Assembly (NCBI RefSeq): GCF_001425265.1
Contig: NZ_LMEC01000001.1
Span: 1,241,353 to 1,305,352, forward strand
Direction: 5' to 3'
DNA from: Massilia sp. Root418
GTDB lineage: Bacteria > Pseudomonadota > Gammaproteobacteria > Burkholderiales > Burkholderiaceae_D
Length of the DNA: 64,000 nt
In this document: positions 34,880-44,350 of the stretch, piece by piece
Layout of the letters: the number at the start of each line of letters is the position of its first letter
Numbering within the stretch: the first letter of the stretch is position 1
Made by a program: the position numbers and the translations under genes
Notes under the pieces: generated by a model
Told to the model about the DNA's origin: nothing
Database searches by the model: none
What the model saw: only the letters and a program-made list of their open reading frames with translations

Positions 34880-37552
34880 CTAGTCTGCCACAAAACCCAG
34901 TTCTTTCATGGCCGCGCCGATGCTCTTGGCGGCGCCGTCATACCCATCCCACGGCGCGTTGCCTTCATCCAGGCGGGAGTGGACCGTGGCCACGGTCCAG
35001 TGGTCGCCGCCTTTCAGATGGGACAGCTCGTCCCAGCGCACCGGCACCGAAATGCCGAGGCCGGGACGGGTGCGCGCAGACCAGGCGCAAACCGTGGTGG
35101 CGCCGCGCCCGTTGCGCAGGTAGTCGATGAAGATCTTGCCGACACGGTTTTTCGGCCCGCTCTTGAGCGCGAACCGGTCCGGCAGCGTGGCGGCCATGTG
35201 CTCCACCACGGCCTTGGAGAAGGACTTTACCGTGTCCCAGTCGTAGGCCGGCTTGATCGGCACCACCACGTGCAATCCCTTGCCGCCGCTGGTCTTGAGG
35301 AAGGCGGGCAGGCCGAGCTGGTCCAGGAAAGCGCGCATCAGTTCCGCCGCTTCCTGGATGGCCGGCCAATCCACGCCCTTGCCTGGGTCGAGGTCGAAGA
35401 TCATGCGGTTGGGTTTTTCGTAGCTGCGCGCCACCGCGTTCTGGGTGTGGATCTCGACCACGTTCCATTGCGCGGCCGATAGCAGGCCTTCCACGCTTTT
35501 CACCGCCAGCATGGGCGGATGCTCGGGGTCCAGGTCCTGGCCGAGGTGCATCAGGCCGGGCATCTTGCTCACGTCGGCGTGCTTCTGGAAGAACAGCTCC
35601 CCGCCTACGCCGGCCGGCGCGCGCACCAGCGACACCGGGCGCGCCTTGAGATGCGCCATCATCAGTTCGCCCACCAGGGCGTAGTAGCGCACCAGGGCGA
35701 TCTTGGTGGTGCCGCTTTCCGCGTCGATCACGCGGTCGGGGTTGGTGACCTTCAGGGTGTCCGGCAGCGTGCCGTGCAGCGCCGCCGGGGCGCCGCCGGG
35801 GCCGCCGCCTGGCGTGCCACCCTTGGCGCTGCCCCCGCCGCTCCCCTTGGCGCTACTAATCGCGCTACCATCCGCGCTGCTATTCGCTCTACCATCCGCG
35901 CTCGCCTTGGCGCGCTTGCGCGCGGGCTTTTCCGGTTCCGCGTAGGCTAGGTCTTCCACGTGCGCGGGCTGTTCGCGCGTGATCATCCTGGGTGGCTTGT
36001 CCTTGCGCAGGCCCTGGAACACGGCGTGCCGCACCGAACCGCTGCGCGTCCATTCGCCGAAGCTGACTTCCGCCACCAGCGTGGGCTTGACCCAGTGCGC
36101 CTTCTTGGCGATCGCCCGCGTGGGCGCGAAGGGACTCTCGTCGGCGGCCAGCTTGTCCAGCTTGGCCTTCAGCGCGCTCAGGCTGGCCTCGTTGAAGCCG
36201 CTGCCTACATTGCCCGCGTAGTGCAGCTTGCCGTCCTTGCTGCCTTTGTCGTAAGTGCCCAGCAATAGCGAGCCGATGCCGGTGCGGGCGCCTTGCGGAT
36301 CGGTGTAGCCGCCGATGACGAACTCCTGCCGTTGCCCGCATTTGAGCTTGATCCAGTCGCCCGAACGGCGCGAGGTGTAGCCCGAATCGCGCCGTTTGCC
36401 GATGATGCCCTCCAGCCCCATCTTGCACGCAGCAGCCACCATCTCCTCCGGCAGGGCCTCCAGCTGTGCGCTCAGGCGCACCGTGCCGGCTTCGTGGCTG
36501 GCCATGACGGCGGCCAGCAGCTCGCGCCGCTGCACCAGCGGCACGCTGCGCAAATCGTAGCCATCCAGGTAGGGGGCGTCAAAAACGAAGTAGACGATAT
36601 CGTTGGTCCGCTCGTTGTCGAACGATTGCTGCAGCAGGCCGAAGTCCGGCCGTCCATTTTCGTCGTGCACCACGATTTCGCCGTCATACCAGCCGCGCGG
36701 CAGCTTCATCTTGGCCAGCGCGGCGTGCAGCGGCTTGAGCTTGTGGGTCCAGTCGTTGCCGTTGCGGGTGAACAGCTTGATGTCCTTGCCGTCCACCCGG
36801 GCCAGGATGCGGTAGCCGTCGAACTTGATTTCGAACAGCCAGTCCTCCGGATTGGCCGGCGGCTTATCCACCAGCGTGGCCAGCTCGGGAGCCAGCGTGG
36901 CGGGCAGCGCGGTCTTTTCCGCCGGCGCCACTGCGGACGGCGCGGCTGCGGCGGGCGCCGCTGGCGTGGCGGCCGCGCCGCGCCCCTTCTTCTCGGCCTT
37001 CGGCATGCCCAGCTTTTTCACACTGTCGGGCAGCTCGTCGACCACGCTGAATTCGGCGGCCGGACGCGCGTACTCGTCCTTCTCCTTGATCAGCAGCCAA
37101 GGCTCCTGCTTTTCGCCGCGCCCCTTCATGCGCACCAGCGCCCAGCGCCCATGCATCTTGTGGCCGCGCAGCTCGAACTTGAGATTGCCGGCCTGGTAGC
37201 CCTTGCGCGCATCGTCCAGCGGGTGCCAGGTGCCCTTGTCCCAGATGATGACCTTGCCCGCACCGTACTGTTTTTCCGGTATGGTGCCCTCGAATGCGTT
37301 GTAGGAAATCGGATGGTCTTCCACGTGCACGGCCATGCGCTTGTCATGCGTGTCGTAGCTGGGGCCTTTCGGCACCGCCCAGCTTTTCATGGTGCCGTCC
37401 AGCTCCAGCCGGAAGTCATAGTGCAGGCGCGAAGCCCAGTGCTTCTGGATGACGAACGACAGGTTCTCGCCGCCCTCCTCGCCGCCTTCGGCCGGTTCGG
37501 GCGTCACGTCGAAATTGCGCTTGGCCTTGTAGGTTTTCAGTGAGTCGCTCAT
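34880..37552 (-). CDS. ligD: Multifunctional ATP-dependent DNA ligase LigD
   Basis: 890 aa in the order phosphoesterase-ligase-polymerase. PE domain (about 30-165) contains HWASRLHYDFRLEL and VEDHPISY. The ligase domain has the adenylation motif EIKFDGYR with Lys243. The polymerase/primase domain (about 600-880) shows MIFDLDPGKGVDW (catalytic Asp pair) and TSGGKGLHVVVP. A Gly/Ser/Ala-rich linker (about 555-590) joins ligase and polymerase. With Ku it repairs double-strand breaks by end joining. Confidence 0.96.
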   Translation of the reverse strand: MSDSLKTYKAKRNFDVTPEPAEGGEEGGENLSFVIQKHWASRLHYDFRLELDGTMKSWAVPKGPSYDTHDKRMAVHVEDHPISYNAFEGTIPEKQYGAGKVIIWDKGTWHPLDDARKGYQAGNLKFELRGHKMHGRWALVRMKGRGEKQEPWLLIKEKDEYARPAAEFSVVDELPDSVKKLGMPKAEKKGRGAAATPAAPAAAAPSAVAPAEKTALPATLAPELATLVDKPPANPEDWLFEIKFDGYRILARVDGKDIKLFTRNGNDWTHKLKPLHAALAKMKLPRGWYDGEIVVHDENGRPDFGLLQQSFDNERTNDIVYFVFDAPYLDGYDLRSVPLVQRRELLAAVMASHEAGTVRLSAQLEALPEEMVAAACKMGLEGIIGKRRDSGYTSRRSGDWIKLKCGQRQEFVIGGYTDPQGARTGIGSLLLGTYDKGSKDGKLHYAGNVGSGFNEASLSALKAKLDKLAADESPFAPTRAIAKKAHWVKPTLVAEVSFGEWTRSGSVRHAVFQGLRKDKPPRMITREQPAHVEDLAYAEPEKPARKRAKASADGRANSSADGSAISSAKGSGGGSAKGGTPGGGPGGAPAALHGTLPDTLKVTNPDRVIDAESGTTKIALVRYYALVGELMMAHLKARPVSLVRAPAGVGGELFFQKHADVSKMPGLMHLGQDLDPEHPPMLAVKSVEGLLSAAQWNVVEIHTQNAVARSYEKPNRMIFDLDPGKGVDWPAIQEAAELMRAFLDQLGLPAFLKTSGGKGLHVVVPIKPAYDWDTVKSFSKAVVEHMAATLPDRFALKSGPKNRVGKIFIDYLRNGRGATTVCAWSARTRPGLGISVPVRWDELSHLKGGDHWTVATVHSRLDEGNAPWDGYDGAAKSIGAAMKELGFVAD

Positions 37553-37610
37553 AGCGCAGACTCTACGCCCGGCGGCCCGGCGGCACGGTTAGCCAGCTAA
37601 CAAAGCGCGG

Positions 37611-38087
37611 CTATTTGCCCTTGTAGATGCCGCAGGCGATATACAGGTCGTCCACCCGCTCCACGTAGGTGCTCTTCGATTCCAGCGCGCCCGTCTTGGA
37701 GTTGGGCCATTTATAGTCCACCCAGCCCTTGCCCTCCTTGCTGGCCGCCAGTTCGCGGAACTTCTGCACGAAGTTCACGCCGTCCACATCGCGCAGGTCG
37801 CCCAGCGACTTGCCCACCAGCTTGGCGTTCGCCCCATGCGCGATAACGGCCCCGCCGCCATAGGGCGACATGAACAGGTACAGATCCTTCTCGCGGAACT
37901 GCGGCGTGCGGTTATTGATTTCCGCCGCCAGCTTCTCGCGCCCGTTCGCCTTATAGTAGGCAATGGCCTTCTTCACTAGCGCCACCGCTTCGTCGGCCGT
38001 GCCGCGCTCGGCGTCGTCCGCGGCGCCTGCCACGGAAGTGGCTGCCAGCAGCAGCGCCATCGCGATGGATTGCAGAAATTTCATCAT
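37611..38087 (-). CDS. Exported single cache-domain protein
   Basis: 158 aa. Signal peptide ends ATSVAGA-A. The body (KAIAYYKANGREKLAAEIN, LYLFMSPYGGGAVIAHGAN, VDGVNFVQKF, GWVDYKWPN) is a lone sCache-2 sensor domain without transmembrane or signalling output. Similar proteins occur as periplasmic ligand binders. Ligand and partner unknown. Confidence 0.88.
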   Translation of the reverse strand: MMKFLQSIAMALLLAATSVAGAADDAERGTADEAVALVKKAIAYYKANGREKLAAEINNRTPQFREKDLYLFMSPYGGGAVIAHGANAKLVGKSLGDLRDVDGVNFVQKFRELAASKEGKGWVDYKWPNSKTGALESKSTYVERVDDLYIACGIYKGK

Positions 38088-38165
38088 TGCCGTCTCCAGG
38101 TGTGGTTGTTTGGAACCATCCTATGCCCGCCCCGAAGCGGCATCAAGCGGATTCTCAGCCGCGTT

Positions 38166-38831
38166 TCACAAGCGCAACAGACCGGCGTGCTGCTGGGAAT
38201 TGCGGTCGCCCCGCCGGTAGCTGCGGAAAGTGTGCGTGCCGTCAGCGTTGCGAGCGCAGCAGGTGCAGCCGCCCACGTGCTCGAACGCGGCCAGGCCGGC
38301 CCGTTCCAGCTCGTATTGCGCCACGGCGCGCAAGTCCAGGTGGCGATGGCTGGGTACGACCGCGTGCGCCGGCAGCGCCGCGTAGTGGCGCATGAAATCC
38401 TGCGCCAGTTCCTCGCTCACTTCGTAGCACGGCGCGCATATGGTGGGGCCGATGGCGGCCACCCACTCCGATGGCCGCTCGCCTTGTTCGCGCAGCGCCT
38501 CCCAGAAACGCCCGATGATGCCCGCATACAGGCCGCGCCAGCCTGCGTGCAAGGCTGCCACCATGGCGCCGTCGCGCCGCGCCATCAGCAGCGGCACGCA
38601 ATCGGCGGTGATGACGCTGACGGGTATGCCGCTGGCCGAGGTGTAGAACGCATCGGCATCGCCTGCGGGCTGCAACGCTTCCGCAATATGCACCGCGCGC
38701 GTGCCGTGCACCTGGCGCTTTTCCGGCCGTTGTTCCCATGCCGGCTGCAGCGCCTGCGGCACCAGCATGGACGCCGTACCAAAACCATGTTGTATCCCCG
38801 GCACCGCCGCCAGCAACGCACTCGTTATCAA
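38166..38831 (-). CDS. YfiH/laccase-domain family protein (putative purine nucleoside phosphorylase)
   Basis: 221 aa. Metal-binding residues are seen in KRQVHGTRAVHI, SVITADCVPLL and the family signature LHAGWRGL, plus GGCTCCARN near the C-terminus. Members formerly called polyphenol oxidases act on purine nucleosides or in peptidoglycan quality control. It is slightly shorter than average at the N-terminus. Confidence 0.9.
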   Translation of the reverse strand: MITSALLAAVPGIQHGFGTASMLVPQALQPAWEQRPEKRQVHGTRAVHIAEALQPAGDADAFYTSASGIPVSVITADCVPLLMARRDGAMVAALHAGWRGLYAGIIGRFWEALREQGERPSEWVAAIGPTICAPCYEVSEELAQDFMRHYAALPAHAVVPSHRHLDLRAVAQYELERAGLAAFEHVGGCTCCARNADGTHTFRSYRRGDRNSQQHAGLLRL

Positions 38832-38959
38832 GCTACCCTCATTATCAAATCAGCCAGCCGGCATGATAAACGAACCGCGGCCATCCCGTCCGGAGCGGGT
38901 TGATTGCCATGCCAAATGCGCCTATAGTCTGAAGCCATCCCCCTTCAAAAGGATGAGCC

Positions 38960-39772
38960 ATGACCAGGACACGCTTGCGGCCACCAACGCTGGCCCCGCT
39001 GGCCCCGCTGGCCTTGCTGGCCGCCTTGTTATCCGCTCTTCTGCCGGCCGCCGCGCCAGCCACGCCCCTTGCCCCGCCCCTGACCTTCGTGATGCAGGTC
39101 TTCCCGCCCTTTAACGACGTGAAGGATGGCCAGCCGGTGGGCGTGTTTCCCGACATCCTGCGCGCGGTCTGTGCGGCCATGCAGACGGAATGCAAGCTGG
39201 ACGTCTATCCTTGGCGGCGCGCTTACGCGCTGGCACAGGGCGGCAAGGTGGACGGCATCCTGCTGCTGCTCAAGACCCCGGAGCGCGAGGAGATTTTCCA
39301 TCTGGGTTCACCGGTTATCCAGTCGGCCTACGTGCTCTACGCCCAGCAGCACGATCCGGTGCGCTACACCGCGCCGGCCGACCTGGCGGGCTATACGATA
39401 GGCGCCTACGGGCCTTCCGGCACGTCCTACGCGGCCGGCGACTTGCTGCGGCAGGCCCCCGGCGCGCGGCTGGAGGTGGAAATGGATAACCCGACCGCGC
39501 TGCGCAAGCTGCGCCTGGGACGCTACGGTCCCAAGGGTGCGGTGTTCATCAACCAGGACCTGGCGCAGCACCTGATGAAGCAGGAAGGCGACGCGGGCCT
39601 GAAACAGGTGGGCGAGGTGCAGAAGGTGGAGTATTACATCGGCCTGTCGCGCAAGAAGATGCCCGAGCAGCAGGCCGACCTGTTCCACGCCACCTTGCGC
39701 CAGCTGCAGCGCGACGGCACCGTGGCCGCCATCGCCCATCGGCACGGGCTGAAGCCCGCGCCGCCGCAATGA
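38960..39772 (+). CDS. Periplasmic solute-binding protein (SBP_bac_3 type)
   Basis: 270 aa. Leu/Ala-rich signal peptide, then the family-3 substrate-binding fold: FVMQVFPPFNDVKDGQPVGVFPDILRA split across lobe 1 and GYTIGAYGPSGTSY in lobe 2. No ABC permease is adjacent, so it may act with a distant transporter or as a sensor, as many such orphan proteins in this group appear to do. Ligand unknown. Confidence 0.85.
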   Translation: MTRTRLRPPTLAPLAPLALLAALLSALLPAAAPATPLAPPLTFVMQVFPPFNDVKDGQPVGVFPDILRAVCAAMQTECKLDVYPWRRAYALAQGGKVDGILLLLKTPEREEIFHLGSPVIQSAYVLYAQQHDPVRYTAPADLAGYTIGAYGPSGTSYAAGDLLRQAPGARLEVEMDNPTALRKLRLGRYGPKGAVFINQDLAQHLMKQEGDAGLKQVGEVQKVEYYIGLSRKKMPEQQADLFHATLRQLQRDGTVAAIAHRHGLKPAPPQ

Positions 39773-39775
39773 CGC

Positions 39776-42700
39776 TCAGCCCTCTCCGCCGTGCGTCGGA
39801 GGGACAGGGGCAGGCACCGGCGCGGGCGCCCCGGCATGCGGTTTGCGCTCGAACCGGCGCGCGAAGGTGCGCAGGATGACGTAAAACACCGGCGTGAGGA
39901 ACAGCCCGAAGAAAGTCACGCCCAGCATGCCGGCGAACACCGCCACGCCCATGGCATGCCGCATCTCCGAACCGGCGCCGCTGGAGAACACCAGCGGCAG
40001 CACACCCATGATGAAGGCGATGGACGTCATCAGGATGGGCCGCAGCCGCAGGCGGCACGCTTCCAGCGCCGCCTGCACGATGGTGCGGCCATGTTCCTCC
40101 AGCTCGCGCGCGAACTCCACGATCAGGATGGCGTTCTTGGACGCCAGCCCCACCAGCACGAACAGCGCGATCTGCGTGAACACGTTGTTGTCGCCGCCCG
40201 TGAGCTTCACGCCGGCCAGTGCGCACAGGATGGACATGGGCACGATCAGGATCACCGCCAGCGGCAGGGTCCAGCTTTCATACTGCGCCGCCAGCACCAG
40301 GAACACCAGCAGCACGCACAGCGGGAACACATAGATCATGGTATTCCCGGACAGGATGTCCTGGTAGGTCAGCTCGGTCCATTCATAGGTGATCCCCTTG
40401 GGCAGCACTTCGCGCGCCAGCTTTTCCAGCGCCTCCTGCGCCTGGCCGGACGACACGCCCGGCGCAGGGCCGCCGTTCAGGTCCGCCGCCACGTAGGCGT
40501 TATAGCGCTGCACCATGTCCGGCCCGTAGGTGTCGGTGATCCGCATCAGCGAAGACAGCGGGATCATCTCGCCCTGCTCGCTGCGCACCTTGAGCTGGGC
40601 GATCTGCTCCACCCGCGAACGGAACTGCGCGTCCGCCTGCACCCGCACCTGGTAGGTGCGGCCGAACTGGTTGAAGTCGTTCACGTACAGCGAACCGAGG
40701 TTGATCTGCAAGGTCTGGTAAATGGTGGGCAGCGCCACGCCGAGCTGCTTGGCGCGCGTGCGGTCGATGTCGGCGAACAGCTGCGGCACGTTGATCTGGT
40801 AGCTGGAGAACACGCCCGCCAGCCTGGGTTCCTGCCAGGCCTTCATCTGCAGCGCCTGCACCGCCTTGTACAACTCGTCGTAGCCCAGGTTGCCCCGGTC
40901 CTCTATCATCATCTTGAAGCCGCCTATGGTGCCCAGGCCGTTCACCGGCGGCGGCGGAAACACCATGATGAAGGCGTCCTGGATCGCGCCCATGCGCTTG
41001 TTCACTTCGGCCGCGATGCCCAGGCCCGATTCAGCCTGGCCGTGCCGCTCGTGGAAGGGTTTCAGGCCGATGAAGACGATGCCTGCGTTCGGCGCGTTGG
41101 TGAAGCCGTTGATCGACAGGCCGGGGAAGGCAATCGAATCCTGCACCCCGGGCACGCCGGTGGCCACGTCGGACATGCGGCGGATCACGGCGTCGGTGCG
41201 GTCCAGCGAGGCGGCGTCGGGCAGCTGCGCGAAGCCGACCAGGTACTGCTTGTCCTGCCCCGGCACGAAGCCTTCCGGCACGGCGCGGAACATGAAGCCG
41301 GCGGCCACCACCAGCAGCAGGTAGACGCCCACCGCGCCGGCTTTGCGTTTCAGCACCCCGCCCACGCCGTCCTCGTAGCGCGCCGAGGCGCGGCCGAACA
41401 CCCTGTTAAACCAGTGGAAGAAGCGCCCGAAGACCTTGTCCATCAGCCGCGTCAACTGGTCCCTGGGCGCGTCGTGCGGCTGCAGCAGGGACGCCGCCAG
41501 GGCGGGCGCCAGCGTGAGCGAGCTGAATGCCGAGATCACGGTCGAGATCGCGATGGTGAGCGCGAACTGGCGGTAGAACTGGCCGGACAGGCCGGACACG
41601 AAGGCGATCGGCACGAACACGGCGCACAGCACCAGCGCGATGGCGATGATAGGCCCGCTCACCTCCTTCATGGCCTGGATGGTGGCGTCGTGCGGCGTGA
41701 GGCCGTTGGCGATGTTGCGCTCCACGTTCTCCACCACCACGATGGCGTCGTCCACCACGATGCCGATGGCCAGCACCAGCCCGAACAGCGACAGCGTGTT
41801 GATGGAAAAGCCGAACATCAGCATCACCGCGAAGGTGCCGACGATGGACACCGGCACCGCCAGCAGCGGGATGATTGAGGCGCGCCAGGTTTGCAGGAAC
41901 ACGATCACCACCAGCACCACCAGCGCCACCGCTTCGAGCAGCGTGTGGATCACCGCCTTGATGGATTCGCGCACGAACTGGGTGGGATCGTAGACCACGT
42001 CGAAGTCCACGCCCTCGGGAAAGTCCTTCTTCAGCTCCGCCAGCGTCTTGCGCACGTCGGTGGACAGCTGCAGCGCGTTGGCGCCGGGCGCTTCGAAAAT
42101 ACCGATGGCGGCAGCGGACTTGTTGTTCAGCAGCGAGCGCAGCGAATAGGAATTGGCGCCCAGCTCCACCCGCGCCACGTCGCGCAGCAAGGTGGTGGCG
42201 CCGTCGCCGCTGGTCTTGACCACGATGGCGCCGAAGTCCTCCAGCGTTTTCAATCGGCCCTGCGTGTTCACCGTGAGCTGGAACTCGGAGCCGCGCGAGG
42301 GCGCCGCACCGATCACGCCGGCGGCAACCTGCACGTTCTGCTCGCGGACAGCCTGCACCACGTCGGCGGCGGTGAGGTTGCGCGCAGCCACCTTCTGCGG
42401 GTCCAGCCACACGCGCATGGCGTAGTCGCCGGCGCCGAACAGCTGCACCTCGCCCATGCCGGGGATGCGCGCCAGCTGGTCCTTCACGTTCAGCACCGCG
42501 TAATTGCGCAGGTAGACGTCGTCATAGCGGCCATTCGGGGACACCAGGTGGGCCACCATGGTCAGGTTGGGCGAGGACTTCACCGTGGTCACGCCGATCT
42601 GGCGCACTTCCTCGGGCAGGCGCGGCAAGGCGCGCTGCACGCGGTTCTGCACCTGGGTTTCGGCCTGCTCCACATTGGTGCCGATCTTGAACGTCACCGT

Positions 42701-42976
42701 CAGCGCCAGCGAACCGTCCGAGGTGTTCTTCGAATCCATGTAGAGCATGTTCTCGACGCCGTTGATCTGCTCCTCCAGCGGCGCGGCCACGGTTTCGGCA
42801 ATGATCTTGGGATTGGCGCCGGGGTACTGCGCGCGCACCACCACCGAGGGCGGCACCACGTCCGGGTACTCGGAGATGGGCAGCTCGATGATGGCGATCA
42901 GCCCCGCCACGAAGATAATGATGGACAGGACGGCGGCGAAGATGGGCTTGTCGACGAAGAAGCGGGAGAAATTCAT
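39776..42976 (-). CDS. RND efflux permease, second unit
   Basis: 1066 aa, HAE-1 family inner-membrane drug/proton antiporter. It shows the proton-relay Asp pair (VDDAIVVVENVERN) and the relay Lys in GLASKNAILIVEFA. Nearly identical at the N-terminus (MNFSRFFVDKPIFAAVLSI) and over most of its length to the permease at 45832-49014, so the two are recent paralogues. Its start overlaps the upstream adaptor stop as ATGA. No outer-membrane factor follows it. Confidence 0.95.
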   Translation of the reverse strand: MNFSRFFVDKPIFAAVLSIIIFVAGLIAIIELPISEYPDVVPPSVVVRAQYPGANPKIIAETVAAPLEEQINGVENMLYMDSKNTSDGSLALTVTFKIGTNVEQAETQVQNRVQRALPRLPEEVRQIGVTTVKSSPNLTMVAHLVSPNGRYDDVYLRNYAVLNVKDQLARIPGMGEVQLFGAGDYAMRVWLDPQKVAARNLTAADVVQAVREQNVQVAAGVIGAAPSRGSEFQLTVNTQGRLKTLEDFGAIVVKTSGDGATTLLRDVARVELGANSYSLRSLLNNKSAAAIGIFEAPGANALQLSTDVRKTLAELKKDFPEGVDFDVVYDPTQFVRESIKAVIHTLLEAVALVVLVVIVFLQTWRASIIPLLAVPVSIVGTFAVMLMFGFSINTLSLFGLVLAIGIVVDDAIVVVENVERNIANGLTPHDATIQAMKEVSGPIIAIALVLCAVFVPIAFVSGLSGQFYRQFALTIAISTVISAFSSLTLAPALAASLLQPHDAPRDQLTRLMDKVFGRFFHWFNRVFGRASARYEDGVGGVLKRKAGAVGVYLLLVVAAGFMFRAVPEGFVPGQDKQYLVGFAQLPDAASLDRTDAVIRRMSDVATGVPGVQDSIAFPGLSINGFTNAPNAGIVFIGLKPFHERHGQAESGLGIAAEVNKRMGAIQDAFIMVFPPPPVNGLGTIGGFKMMIEDRGNLGYDELYKAVQALQMKAWQEPRLAGVFSSYQINVPQLFADIDRTRAKQLGVALPTIYQTLQINLGSLYVNDFNQFGRTYQVRVQADAQFRSRVEQIAQLKVRSEQGEMIPLSSLMRITDTYGPDMVQRYNAYVAADLNGGPAPGVSSGQAQEALEKLAREVLPKGITYEWTELTYQDILSGNTMIYVFPLCVLLVFLVLAAQYESWTLPLAVILIVPMSILCALAGVKLTGGDNNVFTQIALFVLVGLASKNAILIVEFARELEEHGRTIVQAALEACRLRLRPILMTSIAFIMGVLPLVFSSGAGSEMRHAMGVAVFAGMLGVTFFGLFLTPVFYVILRTFARRFERKPHAGAPAPVPAPVPPTHGGEG

Positions 42977-44187
42977 TTCGCGCCCTCCCCGCCAGCCGCC
43001 TTGGCCACCCCGGCCACCTTGGTTTCCTTGGCCGGCCTGGGCGGCGCGGCCGGGTCGTAATCCATGCCGACGGTCTGCGGCGAGATCGGCGCGCCGGGCC
43101 GCACGCGCTGCAGGCCGCCGACCACGATCTTCTCGCCTTTCGCCAGCCCGGAACGCACCACGCGCAAGCCGTCGACCGTGGGGCCCAGCGATACCGGCCG
43201 GTACTCGGCCTTGCTGTCCTTGCCCACCACGAAAACGAATTTGCGGTTCTGGTCCGTGCCCACGGCGCGCTCGTTGATCAGCAGCGCCTGGGTGGCCTTG
43301 CCATCCTTGCCGCCGCTCACCTGCACCCGCGCGAACAGGCCGGGCACCAGGGTATCGTCCGCATTGGCGAAGGTGGCGCGCATGCGCACGCTGCCGGATT
43401 GCGGATCGAGGCGGTTGTCGACGAATTCCAGCTTGCCTTCATGCGGGAAGCCCTGTTCGTTGGCCAGGCCCACCCGCACCGGCACTGCAGTGCCTTTGTG
43501 AGCCAGCGGCCCCACGCGCAGATAAGTCTCCTCGTCGCCGTCGAAGCTGGCGTAGATGCGGTCGACGGACACCACCGACGTCAGCACCGCCGTGGTGTCG
43601 ACCAGGTTGCCGACGGTGATTTCAGCCTTGCTCACGCGGCCGGCAATCGGCGACTGCACCCGCGTGTAGCCCATGTTCAGGCGCGCCGTTTCCAGCGCTG
43701 CCTGGGCGCCGCGCAGGTCGGCGTCCAGCTCTTTCAGGCCGGCGGCGCGCTCGTCCAGTTCACGCTGGGCGATGGCGCGGTCCGCGTACAGGCGCTCGGC
43801 GCGGGACAGTTCCAGCTTGGCCAGTTCGGCCTTGGCGCGGTTGGCGGCCACCGCCGCTTCGGCCCCGTTCAGCGCGGCCTGGTAGGGGCGCGGATCGATC
43901 ACGAACAGCACGTCGCCCTTGCGCACGATGCTGCCCGGCGTGAAGTTGACGGCGGTGATGTAGCCGCCTACGCGGGGGCGCACTTGCACCCGCTCGATGG
44001 CTTCCAGGCGGCCGGAGAATTCCTGGGTCTCGGTGATTTCCTTTTCCACCACCACGGCGGCGGACACCGGCGCCCCGCCCTGCGGCAGTGCTTCCTTCGG
44101 CTTTTCGCCGCAGGCGGCAAGGAGGACGGTTGACAAGACGGCTGGCAACACGACTGACATCACGAACGGCAGAGCAAGCTGGCGCAT
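42973..44187 (-). CDS. RND periplasmic adaptor (MexE-like), second unit
   Basis: 404 aa lipoprotein-type adaptor with lipobox LLAAC near residue 25. The lipoyl halves and coiled-coil hairpin are visible (FSGRLEAIERVQVRPRVGGY; SPIAGRVSKAEITVGNLVD). It links the permease to an outer-membrane channel. Paralogous to the adaptor at 49042-50286. It starts about 100 bp after the terminator of the first unit, so it needs its own promoter or read-through. Confidence 0.94.
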   Translation of the reverse strand: MRQLALPFVMSVVLPAVLSTVLLAACGEKPKEALPQGGAPVSAAVVVEKEITETQEFSGRLEAIERVQVRPRVGGYITAVNFTPGSIVRKGDVLFVIDPRPYQAALNGAEAAVAANRAKAELAKLELSRAERLYADRAIAQRELDERAAGLKELDADLRGAQAALETARLNMGYTRVQSPIAGRVSKAEITVGNLVDTTAVLTSVVSVDRIYASFDGDEETYLRVGPLAHKGTAVPVRVGLANEQGFPHEGKLEFVDNRLDPQSGSVRMRATFANADDTLVPGLFARVQVSGGKDGKATQALLINERAVGTDQNRKFVFVVGKDSKAEYRPVSLGPTVDGLRVVRSGLAKGEKIVVGGLQRVRPGAPISPQTVGMDYDPAAPPRPAKETKVAGVAKAAGGEGAK

Positions 44188-44280
44188 GGCTATCCCTCGC
44201 TGAAAGTGGATCTGGATCCTACCGGGAGTCTACCGGGCCTGGCCGCGCATGGCGAGTAAATCAATGTTAAAAATTCGCAT

Positions 44281-44309
44281 AAAAAAAACGGCGCCATCAC
44301 TGGCGCCGT
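44281..44309 (-). terminator. Rho-independent terminator of the first RND operon
   Basis: On the minus strand, ACGGCGCCA-GTGA-TGGCGCCGT forms a 9-bp stem with a 4-nt loop followed by a run of eight T (44288 to 44281). It lies 40 nt after the outer-membrane-factor stop. Confidence 0.92.
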
Positions 44310-44350
44310 CAAGGGCAAAACGAGAACTACCGGTATAGGACTAACTCAAA

